This document shows positions 1-6,500 of a stretch of DNA of 7,776 bases, in pieces (the first letter of the stretch is position 1; each line of letters starts with the position of its first letter). The position numbers and the translations under genes were made by a program. The notes beneath the pieces are model-generated. The model was not told where the DNA came from, did no database searches, and was given only the letters and a program-made list of their open reading frames with translations. The DNA is from an uncultured Longilinea sp. (lineage in GTDB: Bacteria; Chloroflexota; Anaerolineae; Anaerolineales; Anaerolineaceae), in NCBI GenBank assembly GCA_937863945.1, contig CALMIB010000100.1:1-7776 (forward strand), given 5' to 3'.

Positions 1-179
1 ACGTTAAAATGACAGTCGCACTCAGAAGCGCCGGAGATACCCAAACGATCTCCACGGATGCGGTCACGATTCAGTTCGTTCTTGATCAAAAGAACATCCC
101 GCTGCCTGTCAAGCTTCCTTACGGCATTCTTCCTTCAGCGGATGCCCTGGCACCTGCGGCCGAGGGCACGCCTCAGTAA
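1..179 (+). CDS. cpaB: Flp pilus assembly protein CpaB/RcpC, C-terminal fragment
   Basis: Partial gene entering from the left edge. The open frame reads from base 3 to the TAA at 177-179 and gives the last 58 residues. The visible stretch contains VALRSAGDTQTISTDAVTIQ followed by FVLDQKNIPLPVKLPYGI, which I recognise as the end of CpaB/RcpC-type proteins, here ending in an Ala/Pro-rich tail. CpaB proteins carry SAF domains and belong to the Tad/Flp pilus assembly apparatus; in diderms they are associated with the secretin. The N-terminal membrane anchor and SAF domain lie outside the window, so the family call rests on the tail and on the cpaE gene that follows 79 bases later. That 79-base gap holds only a weak 5-bp inverted repeat (219-223 with 227-231) and no convincing promoter. 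Confidence 0.8.
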   Translation, partial: VKMTVALRSAGDTQTISTDAVTIQFVLDQKNIPLPVKLPYGILPSADALAPAAEGTPQ

Positions 180-258
180 AGCAATCCTACCGGCGATCAA
201 ATCCTGCCACCAATCAGAGGAGAGGATCTCCACCGGATATCGATGATCGGGAGAGTGT

Positions 259-1500
259 ATGCCAGCTTTGGAAAAGATTCGCGTTCTTATCGTCGACGAT
301 ATCGCTGAAACACGTGACAATCTGAAACGCCTGCTCCAATTCGACACTTCGATTGAAGTGATCGCGGAAGCACGGACAGGTCGGGAAGCCATTGATCTTG
401 CGAATCAACAAAAGCCGGATGTTATCCTGATGGACATCAACATGCCCGACATGGATGGCATCACAGCCACCGAAGCCATTCGAAAAAAAGTCCCGTTCAC
501 CCAGGTGGTGATCCTCTCTGTCCAAAGCGACCCAAATTACATGCGCCGAGCCATGTTGGTCGGCGCGCGTGATTTTCTCACCAAGCCGCCGATGATTGAT
601 GAGCTCACATCGGCTATCCGCCGTGCGGGCGCAATGGCCCACGATGAACGGCAAAAATCCACGTCCGGCTTTACCACCATCCCCGGGCCTAACGGTACGC
701 CGGTTGCCACGCCAATGATTGGCAAAAAAGGCAAAGTGATCGTCATTTATAGTCCCAAAGGCGGCACAGGCCGTACCACCATTGCAACCAATCTGGCGAT
801 CGCTTTTCAGTCGGCAGAAAAAACCTGCCTGGTGGATGGCAGCCTTCAGTTTGGCGATGTAGCGGTCTTCCTGAATGAACAGGGCAAAAACACGATCCTG
901 GACCTGGCTCCCCGCGTAGATGAGTTGGACCCGGATATCGTTCAGGAAGTGATGGTCACGCACGCCACCTCTGGATTACACATTCTTGCGGCCCCGCCCC
1001 GCCCTGAGTATAGTGAAGAAGTGGATGGCGAACAGTTTTCCAAACTGCTCCAATATCTGCGTCAGATCTACGCGTATATCGTAGTGGATACGACCAGTTA
1101 TTTAACAGAAACGGTTCAATCCGCGCTTGACATTGCCGACCTGATCATCCTGTTAACCACGCAGGATATTCCAGCCATCAAGAGCATCAATCTTTTTCTA
1201 GGCATCTCCGATGCGACCGGGATCAACCGGAAGCGCATCCTGTTTGTGATGAACCGGTACGACAAGCGAATCGCGATCACGCCAGAAAAGGTCGGCGAAA
1301 GTCTGCGTCAGGAGATTTCACTGGCAATTCCGCTTGAAGAACGCATTGTACCAGTGTCAATCAACAAGGGCGTGCCATTTATCATCGAACAAAAAGCATC
1401 CCCGATTGCCCGTTCCATTTTCTCCCTTGCGGACTTATGCCGCCAGAGGCTCGATCAATTGGCCGCTACTGAAATTGATTCACCACCTAAAAAGAAATAA
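259..1500 (+). CDS. cpaE: CpaE/TadZ: response-regulator receiver fused to MinD/ParA-like ATPase
   Basis: 413-residue Tad pilus localisation protein. TadZ/CpaE proteins place the pilus machine, usually at a pole, and sit at the cytoplasmic face of the membrane. Residues 7-124 form a receiver domain with a full phosphorylation set: acidic pair D13-D14, phospho-acceptor D59 in LMDINMPDMDG, S87 and K109. A short linker (about 125-157) leads to a MinD/ParA-like domain at 158-400. Its P-loop SPKGGTGRTT (165-174) keeps the signature lysine K167 but has R172 where the usual P-loop lysine stands. D193 and D200 fall in the switch I-like segment DGSLQFGD, and D277 ends a Walker B-like strand (YIVVD). 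APPRPEYSEEV (245-255) is typical of the family. ATG 259 is the first possible start, because an in-frame TGA lies at 244-246; GGGAGAG at 249-255 is the likely ribosome site. cpaF starts 17 bases after the stop. Confidence 0.93.
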   Translation: MPALEKIRVLIVDDIAETRDNLKRLLQFDTSIEVIAEARTGREAIDLANQQKPDVILMDINMPDMDGITATEAIRKKVPFTQVVILSVQSDPNYMRRAMLVGARDFLTKPPMIDELTSAIRRAGAMAHDERQKSTSGFTTIPGPNGTPVATPMIGKKGKVIVIYSPKGGTGRTTIATNLAIAFQSAEKTCLVDGSLQFGDVAVFLNEQGKNTILDLAPRVDELDPDIVQEVMVTHATSGLHILAAPPRPEYSEEVDGEQFSKLLQYLRQIYAYIVVDTTSYLTETVQSALDIADLIILLTTQDIPAIKSINLFLGISDATGINRKRILFVMNRYDKRIAITPEKVGESLRQEISLAIPLEERIVPVSINKGVPFIIEQKASPIARSIFSLADLCRQRLDQLAATEIDSPPKKK

Positions 1501-1517
1501 TGCTGGGAGCATAGCCC

Positions 1518-2912
1518 ATGTCGATCTTAAAACGGCTTCAAAATGACAACGGCCAAACGCCTTCAAAATCTGGTGGCTCAGACAGCGGCGGGCAATCTGC
1601 ACCCGCCCGCAGGATTTCTTCGTCTGGCCTTCAAAACAATCAGGACACTTATCAGGATCTGAAGAACCGAGTTCAGGGAAAACTTTTGTCCACACTTGAT
1701 CCGTCCATGGATATTTCCAAAGCCGCGGATGTGAGAAGTACAATCCAGGAACTCTTTGAGCAGATACTTAACGAAGAAAATATTGTCCTTTCCCGGCCTG
1801 AACGCGCCCGCATGTTCGAGCAAATCGCCGCTGAAATCTTGGGGTTTGGGCCTTTGCAGCCCCTTCTTGATGATGAATCTGTCACGGAAATCATGGTTAA
1901 CGGCGCAAAGAACATCTATGTCGAACGCAAGGGTAAATTATTCCGCGTGCCGCTCACCTTTGAAAGCACCGAACATGTCATGCGCATTATTGAGCGCATT
2001 GTTGCGCCGCTCGGCCGTCGCATTGACGAATCCAGTCCATACGTGGATGCCCGTCTGCCAGATGGTTCTCGTGTCAACGCAGTCATTCCACCGATCTCGC
2101 TGGTTGGTCCGGTACTGACCATCCGTAAATTTGCAAAAACCCCCATCACCGTCGATCAACTGATATCCTTTGGTAGCCTGACCCCCGAATCAATTCAATT
2201 TTTAGATGCCTGCGTAAAGGCGCGCATCAATATCATCATTTCTGGCGGTACCGGTTCCGGTAAGACCACTCTGTTGAATGTTCTCTCAGCGTTTATTCCC
2301 GCGGACGAACGCATCGTCACCATTGAAAACGCGGCTGAACTCCAACTCCGGCAGGATCATGTGGTGACACTTGAATCGCGCCCACCGAACATTGAAGGCC
2401 GCGGTGAGGTCACCATCCGCGCGCTGGTGATCAATGCACTGCGCATGCGCCCCGACCGGATCATCGTCGGTGAAATTCGCGATGAAGCCGCATTGGACAT
2501 GCTTCAGGCGATGAACACCGGCCATGACGGCTCCATGACCACGGCGCACTCTAACTCTCCCCGCGATACGCTTTCCCGTTTGGAAACCATGACGCTGATG
2601 GCCGGCATGGATTTGCCTGTGCGCGCCATCCGCGAACAGGTTGCCTCCGCGATCGATCTGGTCGTCCATCAGGAACGTCTTCGCGATGGCACCCGTAAGG
2701 TTGTCAACATCACGGAAGTGACCGGCATGGAAGGTGATATCATCACTATGACCGATCTGTACGTGTTTGAACAGACCGGTCTGGAAAATAATCGTATCCA
2801 GGGACGGTTGCGCCCCACCGGTCTGCGCCCCAAATTCATCGAACGGCTAGAAGCTTCTGGAATTCATCTGCCTCCATCGATTTTTGGTATCGGCGAACGG
2901 CGCCGGTTCTAA
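1518..2912 (+). CDS. cpaF: CpaF/TadA: Tad pilus assembly ATPase (type II/IV secretion motor)
   Basis: 464-residue cytoplasmic hexameric ATPase that powers pilus assembly, and in some systems also retraction. Residues 1-45 are a Ser/Gly/Gln-rich, probably disordered tail. An alpha-helical N-domain follows (about 45-125), then a PAS-like N-terminal domain (LGFGPLQPLLDDESVTEIMV, 108-127) and the RecA-like ATPase core. Visible motifs are Walker A GGTGSGKT (243-250, K249), the Asp-box region RIVTIENAAEL (265-275), Walker B-like RIIVGEIRDEA (314-324, E319) and the His box NTGHDGSMTTAHSNS (333-347, H336 and H344). The Asp box reads E-N where many CpaF proteins read E-D; I believe this occurs in related lineages, but could not check. 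Length is normal for the family. ATG 1518 has GGGAG at 1505-1509, eight bases upstream. The nearest neighbours, cpaE and tadB, give the expected Tad order. Confidence 0.96.
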   Translation: MSILKRLQNDNGQTPSKSGGSDSGGQSAPARRISSSGLQNNQDTYQDLKNRVQGKLLSTLDPSMDISKAADVRSTIQELFEQILNEENIVLSRPERARMFEQIAAEILGFGPLQPLLDDESVTEIMVNGAKNIYVERKGKLFRVPLTFESTEHVMRIIERIVAPLGRRIDESSPYVDARLPDGSRVNAVIPPISLVGPVLTIRKFAKTPITVDQLISFGSLTPESIQFLDACVKARINIIISGGTGSGKTTLLNVLSAFIPADERIVTIENAAELQLRQDHVVTLESRPPNIEGRGEVTIRALVINALRMRPDRIIVGEIRDEAALDMLQAMNTGHDGSMTTAHSNSPRDTLSRLETMTLMAGMDLPVRAIREQVASAIDLVVHQERLRDGTRKVVNITEVTGMEGDIITMTDLYVFEQTGLENNRIQGRLRPTGLRPKFIERLEASGIHLPPSIFGIGERRRF

Positions 2913-2931
2913 AAGCGGAAAACCTTTGATG

Positions 2932-2946
2932 TCTTTCTCAGAAAGA
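2932..2946 (+). promoter_or_regulatory. Small inverted repeat overlapping the tadB ribosome site
   Basis: Bases 2932-2938 (TCTTTCT) and 2940-2946 (AGAAAGA) are perfect reverse complements around one base. As RNA this can form a 6-bp stem with a UCA loop. Its 3' arm covers the first bases of the Shine-Dalgarno stretch AAAGAGGA (2942-2949) in front of tadB. The stem is A/U-rich and weak, so it might modestly lower tadB translation relative to cpaF, or it may be chance. It sits in the 41-base cpaF-tadB gap, which has no T run after it, so it is not an intrinsic terminator. Confidence 0.35.
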
Positions 2947-2953
2947 GGATGAT

Positions 2954-3940
2954 ATGCTCGATGGTATAAACCCGATTACCATTCTGATCATTGGTGGCAG
3001 CTTTGCATTCCTTACGCTTCTTATTGGTCTGGTCGTTTCCATTCGAGCTGAAAAGACTGAGGTTGATCAACGCCTCGACCGTTACCTTTCTGCCGGTCAT
3101 GTCATTGAACAAAGCAACAAAGAAAGGAGCGCTGCATTAACCGATTGGTTCAACCAGCGCGTAGAGAAATCATCCTACGGCGACCAGATTTCCAAAATGC
3201 TCGCACGGGCTGACCTGAAGCTCAAATCAGGCGAATACATCGCTGTAATCGTCCTGGTCGCATTTGCTGTTGGCTTCATCCTCTTTTTCCTTGCGGGTAG
3301 AATTATCCTGATGGGCCTGTTAGGTGCATTGATCGGCGCGTTCCTACCCGGAATCTATGTAAAAAGTCTCCAAGGAAAACGCCTGATTAAATTCAACGAA
3401 CAACTGGGCGATATGCTCAACCTGATGGTAAATGGCTTGCGCGCAGGTTACTCGACAATGCAGGCCATGGAAGCCGTCAGCAAAGAACTTCCAAGCCCGA
3501 TCAGCGATGAATTTCGCCGCGTTGTGCAGGAAATGCAACTCGGCGTTCCCATGGAACGTGCACTGGCTAATTTACTCACCCGCATTCCCAGTGATGATCT
3601 GGATTTAATTGTCACAGCAATCAATGTACAGCGCGAAGTTGGCGGCAATCTGGCTGAAATCTTGGACACCATTTCCTTTACCATCCGGGAGCGCGTCCGC
3701 ATCAAAGGTGAAATCCGCGTTCTCACCACCCAGGCTATGTATTCGGGCCGGTTCCTATCGGCGTTGCCGCTCTTCGTGATGGGTATCCTCTACCTTCTGA
3801 ATCGCGAATATATGCAAACGTTTTTCTTGCCTGCAAATAACACACCCATTCCGTGTGGGTATATTGCCCTGGGAGTTGGCGCTTTGTTTATCATCGCCGG
3901 TTACTTTGTGATGAATAAAATGGGCCAGATTGAAGTTTAA
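2954..3940 (+). CDS. tadB: TadB: Tad pilus inner-membrane platform protein
   Basis: 328-residue integral membrane protein with a type II secretion F (T2SSF/GspF-like) domain. It forms the platform on which the CpaF motor acts, together with TadC. Hydrophobic segments appear at about 9-30, 94-113, 116-135, 264-283 and 301-320. The T2SSF domain spans roughly 150-275, with the segment LGDMLNLMVNGLRAGYSTMQ (151-170) leading into a helical bundle, and REVGGNLAEILDTI (227-240), the conserved GG-N motif of the fold. Length and layout match TadB. ATG 2954 is preceded by AAAGAGGA at 2942-2949. The gene follows cpaF by 41 bases and precedes the paralogous tadC by 18 bases. TadB and TadC are homologous; I call this one TadB by its position before TadC and by its N-terminal segment. 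Confidence 0.94.
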   Translation: MLDGINPITILIIGGSFAFLTLLIGLVVSIRAEKTEVDQRLDRYLSAGHVIEQSNKERSAALTDWFNQRVEKSSYGDQISKMLARADLKLKSGEYIAVIVLVAFAVGFILFFLAGRIILMGLLGALIGAFLPGIYVKSLQGKRLIKFNEQLGDMLNLMVNGLRAGYSTMQAMEAVSKELPSPISDEFRRVVQEMQLGVPMERALANLLTRIPSDDLDLIVTAINVQREVGGNLAEILDTISFTIRERVRIKGEIRVLTTQAMYSGRFLSALPLFVMGILYLLNREYMQTFFLPANNTPIPCGYIALGVGALFIIAGYFVMNKMGQIEV

Positions 3941-3958
3941 GCGGAGAGGAGAGAACAG

Positions 3959-4912
3959 ATGGTCCCTGTCATTATCCTGATCCTGGTCATTCTTGGCGGC
4001 GCAATCGCGTTGACCGTGATTGGCTTACGGACCCCTGAGATGATCGATAATCGCGCCTTGCAGAACCGACTGGAAGAGTTCACAGCCAAAGGCGAAACTG
4101 TTGACTTGCGCAAACTGGAACTGTCCCAACCGTTCACGGAACGCGTCATCTACCCTATCGCGCGAAAACTGGGCGAATTGGCCATCCGGTTTACCCCACA
4201 AAATGCTTTAAACTCCATTTCGCGCAAGTTGGAACTGGCCGGGAGTCCGGCGAAGCTTGACCCGACGATGGTTTTATCCATGCAGTTCATCGCCGGGATC
4301 GCTTTTGGCGGCATCGTTGCCCTGGTCTTTACGCTCGGCCCCACCAAAGTTGCCACCGGGCAATTGCTGCTTTTCGTCATCATCTTTGCCGCGCTCGGTT
4401 TTTACTTTCCGCAACTCTGGCTGACCTCGCAAATTCAAAAGCGGCAAAAAAACATTCGCAAAGCAATGCCGGATGCGCTCGATTTATTGACGGTTTGCGT
4501 TGAAGCTGGCCTTGGATTTGACGCCGCCATGTCGAAAGTCAGTGAAAAATGGCAAAATGAATTATCGCTGGCATTTGCCCGCGTGATCACCGAAATTCAA
4601 CTGGGTAAGTTGCGCCGTGAAGCCTTGCGCGATATGGCTGACCGGATTGGCCTGGCCGAAATGACCAGCTTTGTTGCGGCTGTCATTCAGTCCGAGCAGT
4701 TAGGCGTCAGCCTCGCAAAAGTGTTGCGCATCCAATCAGATCAAATGCGGGTCAAACGCCGCCAGTTGGCAGAAGAAGAAGCACACAAGGCCCCCATTAA
4801 AATGCTCATTCCAATGGCATTGCTCATCTTTCCCTCTTTGATGATTGTTCTTTTGACCCCGGCCGCGTTAAGACTCATGAACTCCGGCCTGGGTCAAATG
4901 TTTGGTTTATAA
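3959..4912 (+). CDS. tadC: TadC: Tad pilus inner-membrane platform protein
   Basis: 317-residue second platform protein, also with a T2SSF domain. Membrane segments are visible at about 3-22, 107-125, 133-152 and 280-305. The T2SSF helical domain runs from roughly 170 to 300 and starts with MPDALDLLTVCVEAGLGFDA (170-189), a strongly TadC-like stretch. It ends with AEEEAHKAPIKMLIPMALLI (271-290) and FPSLMIVLLTPAAL (291-304), which is the family's C-terminal signature. ATG 3959 follows AGGAG (3947-3951) with a seven-base spacer. TadC is thought to pair with TadB as a heteromeric platform under the CpaF motor. The gene begins 18 bases after tadB and ends 18 bases before comFC, so translation is likely coupled within one transcript. 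Confidence 0.94.
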   Translation: MVPVIILILVILGGAIALTVIGLRTPEMIDNRALQNRLEEFTAKGETVDLRKLELSQPFTERVIYPIARKLGELAIRFTPQNALNSISRKLELAGSPAKLDPTMVLSMQFIAGIAFGGIVALVFTLGPTKVATGQLLLFVIIFAALGFYFPQLWLTSQIQKRQKNIRKAMPDALDLLTVCVEAGLGFDAAMSKVSEKWQNELSLAFARVITEIQLGKLRREALRDMADRIGLAEMTSFVAAVIQSEQLGVSLAKVLRIQSDQMRVKRRQLAEEEAHKAPIKMLIPMALLIFPSLMIVLLTPAALRLMNSGLGQMFGL

Positions 4913-4930
4913 AAAAACGGAGCCAATCGT

Positions 4931-5734
4931 ATGAAGCTGTCGGGCACAGATAAGCCCTCAGCGTTCTTTCTGTACCATTTGATGTGGGAAGCCCTCGATT
5001 GGATCTACCCACCGTATTGCGGTGGCTGCGGCCAGTTTGGTAACCGTTGGTGCGAGACCTGTCAAAGCAGCGCTGAAAATCTGCCTGCCGAAATTTGCCC
5101 CATCTGTGGAAACCCTCAACCGGGCGGCACCGTCTGCCACCGCTGCACCGATGAGCCGCCCGCTTTTCGGCAGTTGCGCTCGGTTTTTATTTTCAAAGGC
5201 CCGGTGCGAAATGCCATCCACCGGTTGAAATATGATCGTGACATGGGACTTGGAGAATCGCTCTCCAAACACCTGATCGACCTGGCTAAAAGTTTGAACT
5301 GGCCATTGGAGCGAGTCACCACGGTGCCATTATCTAATGCACATCTTATCGAACGAGGTTATAATCAAAGTAACCTGCTAGCCAGACCGTTGGCCTTGGC
5401 ATTGCAGATTCCATTCATTCCCCAGGCAATCAAGCGAACACGCGAGACTCGGTCGCAGGTTGGGTTATCGGCAAAGGAACGTGATATAAACGTCCGAGAA
5501 GCATTCTGGGCTAACGCAAATCTTGTAAAAAACAAAACGGTCGTGGTCATTGATGATGTCACCACAACCGGATCTACAATTCGGGCATGTGCAAGTGCGC
5601 TCCATGCAGCGGGCGCTTTATCCGTTTACGGGTTGACCCTTGCCAGGGCAGTGCTGCAGGATTTTTCCAACAATCCTGCCGACGATGCACATCAACCAGG
5701 TGAGGTAACCGCATCGCATCTACCCATTTTTTAG
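4931..5734 (+). CDS. comFC: ComFC-family phosphoribosyltransferase-like competence protein
   Basis: 267-residue ComF/GntX-family protein. Members are cytoplasmic, needed for natural DNA uptake in several bacteria, and resemble type I phosphoribosyltransferases; their substrate is not firmly established. An N-terminal double zinc-binding region has four CxxC-type pairs: C30/C33, C41/C44, C56/C59 and C69/C72. The FKGPVRNAIHRLKYD stretch (88-102) and RGYNQS (142-147) are family hallmarks. The PRPP-binding motif VVVIDDVTTTGST (204-216) has D208-D209 and the TTTGST loop. ATG 4931 follows CGGAG (4918-4922). An in-frame ATG at 4982 (M18) is a weaker alternative, with no ribosome site as clear as the first. 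Residues from about 243 to the end are a tail I cannot match, making the protein somewhat longer than a typical ComFC. It lies in the Tad gene string, 18 bases after tadC and nine before hpf. Confidence 0.93.
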   Translation: MKLSGTDKPSAFFLYHLMWEALDWIYPPYCGGCGQFGNRWCETCQSSAENLPAEICPICGNPQPGGTVCHRCTDEPPAFRQLRSVFIFKGPVRNAIHRLKYDRDMGLGESLSKHLIDLAKSLNWPLERVTTVPLSNAHLIERGYNQSNLLARPLALALQIPFIPQAIKRTRETRSQVGLSAKERDINVREAFWANANLVKNKTVVVIDDVTTTGSTIRACASALHAAGALSVYGLTLARAVLQDFSNNPADDAHQPGEVTASHLPIF

Positions 5735-5739
5735 GAGGG
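5733..5739 (+). promoter_or_regulatory. Strong Shine-Dalgarno site of hpf, overlapping the comFC stop
   Basis: AGGAGGG at 5733-5739 is the closest match to the 16S rRNA anti-SD in the window. It stands four bases before the hpf ATG and shares two bases with the comFC stop codon TAG (5732-5734). This placement decides the hpf start. It also suggests that ribosomes finishing comFC can re-initiate on hpf. Confidence 0.8.
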
Positions 5740-5743
5740 ACCA

Positions 5744-6304
5744 ATGGCACTCACAATTGACGTCTACGCCAGGAATTTGGAAGTAACCGAACGAATTAAT
5801 GAATACGTCCAGAAAAAAGTCGCGAAGCTTGACCGCTACATCAGCGATGTCGAGTCCACACGCGTGGATCTGGCTTACGTCAAAGCTGCGCGGAGTGCGG
5901 CGGACCGGCAGGTGGCTCAAATCACCATTCATGGGAAGGGGTATATCCTGCGAACCGAGGAACGTGCCGATGATATTTTTGCCGCCATTGATGCTGCAGT
6001 TGAAAAAATGCAGCGACAAGCCGAGCGACTCAAGGGCAAGCGCAATCGTGGCCGCGGTGACGGAACCCCTGCCTCTGAGGTCGTCAAGATGGAGCCTGTT
6101 TCGGAAGAAGAAGCCGCCCCAATCATTGCCCGGCGGAAAAAATTTGACCTGGTGCCGATGGATGAATTGGAGGCCATCGAACAGATGAAATTGCTGGGGC
6201 ATGACAACTTCTTCATCTTTTATAACGCCTCCACGAATTCGATTAATGTTCTTTACCGAAGATTGGATGGATCTTACGGCTTGATTGAGCCACAATTGCG
6301 CTAA
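5744..6304 (+). CDS. hpf: Long-form ribosome hibernation promoting factor (HPF/RaiA family)
   Basis: 186-residue protein that binds the 30S decoding region in stationary phase or stress; long forms join ribosomes into inactive 100S dimers. The S30AE domain spans about residues 2-97 and opens with LTIDVYARNLEVTERINEYV (3-22). It continues through VAKLDRYI (26-33) and AQITIHGKGYILRTEE (58-73), and closes with a Lys/Arg-rich helix (88-100). A flexible linker (about 100-127, basic then acidic) leads to the C-terminal dimerisation domain at about 128-183: ARRKKFDLVPMDELEAIEQM (129-148), then LLGHDNFFIFYNASTNSINV (150-169) and VLYRRLDGSYGLIEP (169-183). Two domains and this length define the long form. 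It is the last gene of the string and may in addition have its own promoter inside comFC, though I see no clear one. Confidence 0.96.
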   Translation: MALTIDVYARNLEVTERINEYVQKKVAKLDRYISDVESTRVDLAYVKAARSAADRQVAQITIHGKGYILRTEERADDIFAAIDAAVEKMQRQAERLKGKRNRGRGDGTPASEVVKMEPVSEEEAAPIIARRKKFDLVPMDELEAIEQMKLLGHDNFFIFYNASTNSINVLYRRLDGSYGLIEPQLR

Positions 6305-6320
6305 TCACATTCATGGAGTG

Positions 6321-6334
6321 CCCCTGCGCAGGGG
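6321..6334. repeat. 14-base perfect palindrome after hpf
   Basis: CCCCTGCGCAGGGG is a perfect palindrome starting 16 bases after the hpf stop. As RNA it gives a 5-bp G/C-rich stem with a GCGC loop. No T run follows, so on its own it is not an intrinsic terminator; it could protect the 3' end of the hpf message or be a protein site. Confidence 0.6.
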
Positions 6335-6345
6335 AGCCAAGTAGT

Positions 6346-6367
6346 GGGCGGACGCATAGAACCGCCC
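6346..6367. repeat. GC-rich hairpin whose arms match the tRNA-Val acceptor stem
   Basis: GGGCGG (6346-6351) pairs with CCGCCC (6362-6367) across a 10-base loop. The seven bases 6346-6352 are identical to the first seven bases of the tRNA gene (6501-6507), and CCGCCC is identical to its 3' acceptor arm (6568-6573). The last two bases overlap the first two of the larger inverted repeat at 6366-6410, so the two structures cannot both form completely. Confidence 0.5.
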
Positions 6368-6410
6368 CAGCCATTAAGGGTCGACCATGGGTCGACCCTT
6401 AATGGCTGGG
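6366..6410. repeat. Perfect 21-bp inverted repeat with 3-base spacer
   Basis: The left arm 6366-6386 and right arm 6390-6410 are exact reverse complements around ATG. Each arm contains the 8-base palindrome GGTCGACC (6379-6386 and 6390-6397), so the centre is also a direct repeat. A further GAACC (6359-6363) could pair with GGTTC (6409-6413) in an alternative extended stem. The element may form a very stable RNA hairpin or a DNA cruciform. No T run follows immediately. Possible roles are transcript end protection, part of a compound terminator, or an intergenic repeat of mobile origin. Only one copy is in the window. Confidence 0.85.
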
Positions 6411-6448
6411 TTCGCTGGATGGATTAGCATTTTTTAGCGAACTTTTTT
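6410..6448 (+). terminator. Likely intrinsic terminator of the tad-comFC-hpf operon
   Basis: GTTCGCT (6410-6416) pairs perfectly with AGCGAAC (6436-6442), followed at once by TTTTTT (6443-6448). The 7-bp stem has a long 19-base loop, which is weaker than a classic terminator. The 21-bp hairpin directly upstream could help RNA polymerase pause. It separates hpf from the tRNA promoter. Confidence 0.55.
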
Positions 6449-6460
6449 ACGTCTGAAACC

Positions 6461-6489
6461 TTAACGTTTCGGCTACCTTCCGGTATAAT
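6461..6489 (+). promoter_or_regulatory. Sigma70-type promoter of tRNA-Val
   Basis: A perfect -10 box TATAAT (6484-6489) has a -35 candidate TTAACG (6461-6466, four of six consensus bases) at the ideal 17-base spacing. Transcription would start near 6496, giving a leader of only about five bases before the mature tRNA. The -35 box lies inside an imperfect palindrome, GAAACCTTAACGTTTC (6455-6470), which could be an operator. Confidence 0.75.
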
Positions 6490-6500
6490 ATTGGCTGCCC

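Noticed and set aside
219..231. GGAGA/TCTCC inverted repeat before cpaE
   Set aside because: Only five base pairs with a three-base loop and no conserved context. Such repeats are expected by chance.
214..963. 249-codon open frame on the minus strand
   Set aside because: It lies wholly antisense to the start of cpaE, which has clear domains and a ribosome site. The protein reads as low-similarity His/Arg-rich sequence with no recognisable motif.
2286..2669. 127-codon minus-strand frame inside cpaF
   Set aside because: It overlaps the ATPase core, where the plus strand encodes all conserved motifs. It has no motif or ribosome site of its own that I can see.
5720..6295. 191-codon open frame on the minus strand across hpf
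   Set aside because: It is an antisense shadow of hpf, whose plus-strand protein matches a known two-domain family over its full length.
6321..6448. CRISPR array or tandem repeat
   Set aside because: The elements are inverted repeats of different sequences, without regular direct repeats and spacers.
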